Origin: JACDDK01 sp038198445 | GTDB lineage: Bacteria; Actinomycetota; Rubrobacteria; Rubrobacterales; Rubrobacteraceae | Assembly: GCA_038198445.1 (NCBI GenBank) | Contig: JBBPZZ010000185.1 | Location: forward strand, 1 to 5,797 | Length of the DNA stretch: 5,797 bases | Direction of reading: 5' to 3' | Position numbers and translations under genes: made by a program | Shown here: positions 5,786 through 5,797 of the stretch, in pieces | Layout: the number at the start of each line of letters is the position of its first letter | Numbering within the stretch: position 1 is the first letter of the stretch | The notes under the pieces: generated by a model | The model's database searches: none | What the model saw: the letters and a program-made list of their open reading frames with translations, nothing else | Told to the model about the DNA's origin: nothing

Positions 5786-5797
5786 GCGGTCGAGGCT

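Overview
The window is high-GC, densely coded DNA, most likely from an actinobacterium. Supporting signs are the actinobacterial-style sulfurtransferase active-site loop CRIGERSSH, a possible leaderless start at argH, and GTG/TTG start codons. AGG and ATA codons are fairly frequent for so GC-rich a sequence, which is reminiscent of Rubrobacter-type lineages. That genus-level placement is inference only. All recognisable genes are housekeeping or catabolic metabolism. I see no mobile element, CRISPR array, phage gene, tRNA or rRNA, and no gene-free stretch longer than 66 bases.

Left block, plus strand (about 1-2927). It opens with the last 53 codons of a rhodanese-type thiosulfate sulfurtransferase. 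Ten bases later comes a small NifU/SufU-fold protein that keeps only one of the usual three cysteine ligands and carries a perfect 14-bp hairpin near the start of its coding region. After a 66-base gap comes argH (argininosuccinate lyase, last step of arginine synthesis). It has no Shine-Dalgarno sequence at its start but has a TAAACT -10-like box right next to it. Next is a calcineurin-like metallophosphoesterase with a good ribosome binding site.

Right block, minus strand (2931-5772). A class III PLP aminotransferase is followed 31 bases downstream by an NAD(P)-dependent aldehyde dehydrogenase of the succinate-semialdehyde dehydrogenase type. Both have good Shine-Dalgarno sequences and look like a two-gene operon. 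Together they would deaminate an omega-amino acid (GABA is the simplest candidate) to a semialdehyde and oxidise that to the acid. The two blocks converge with only 3 bases between stop codons, and an 8-bp perfect hairpin lies just inside the dehydrogenase 3' end.

I do not see a clearly new multi-gene system. The most unusual items are the cysteine-depleted NifU/SufU-like protein next to a sulfurtransferase, the 14-bp coding hairpin inside it, and the odd start region of argH.
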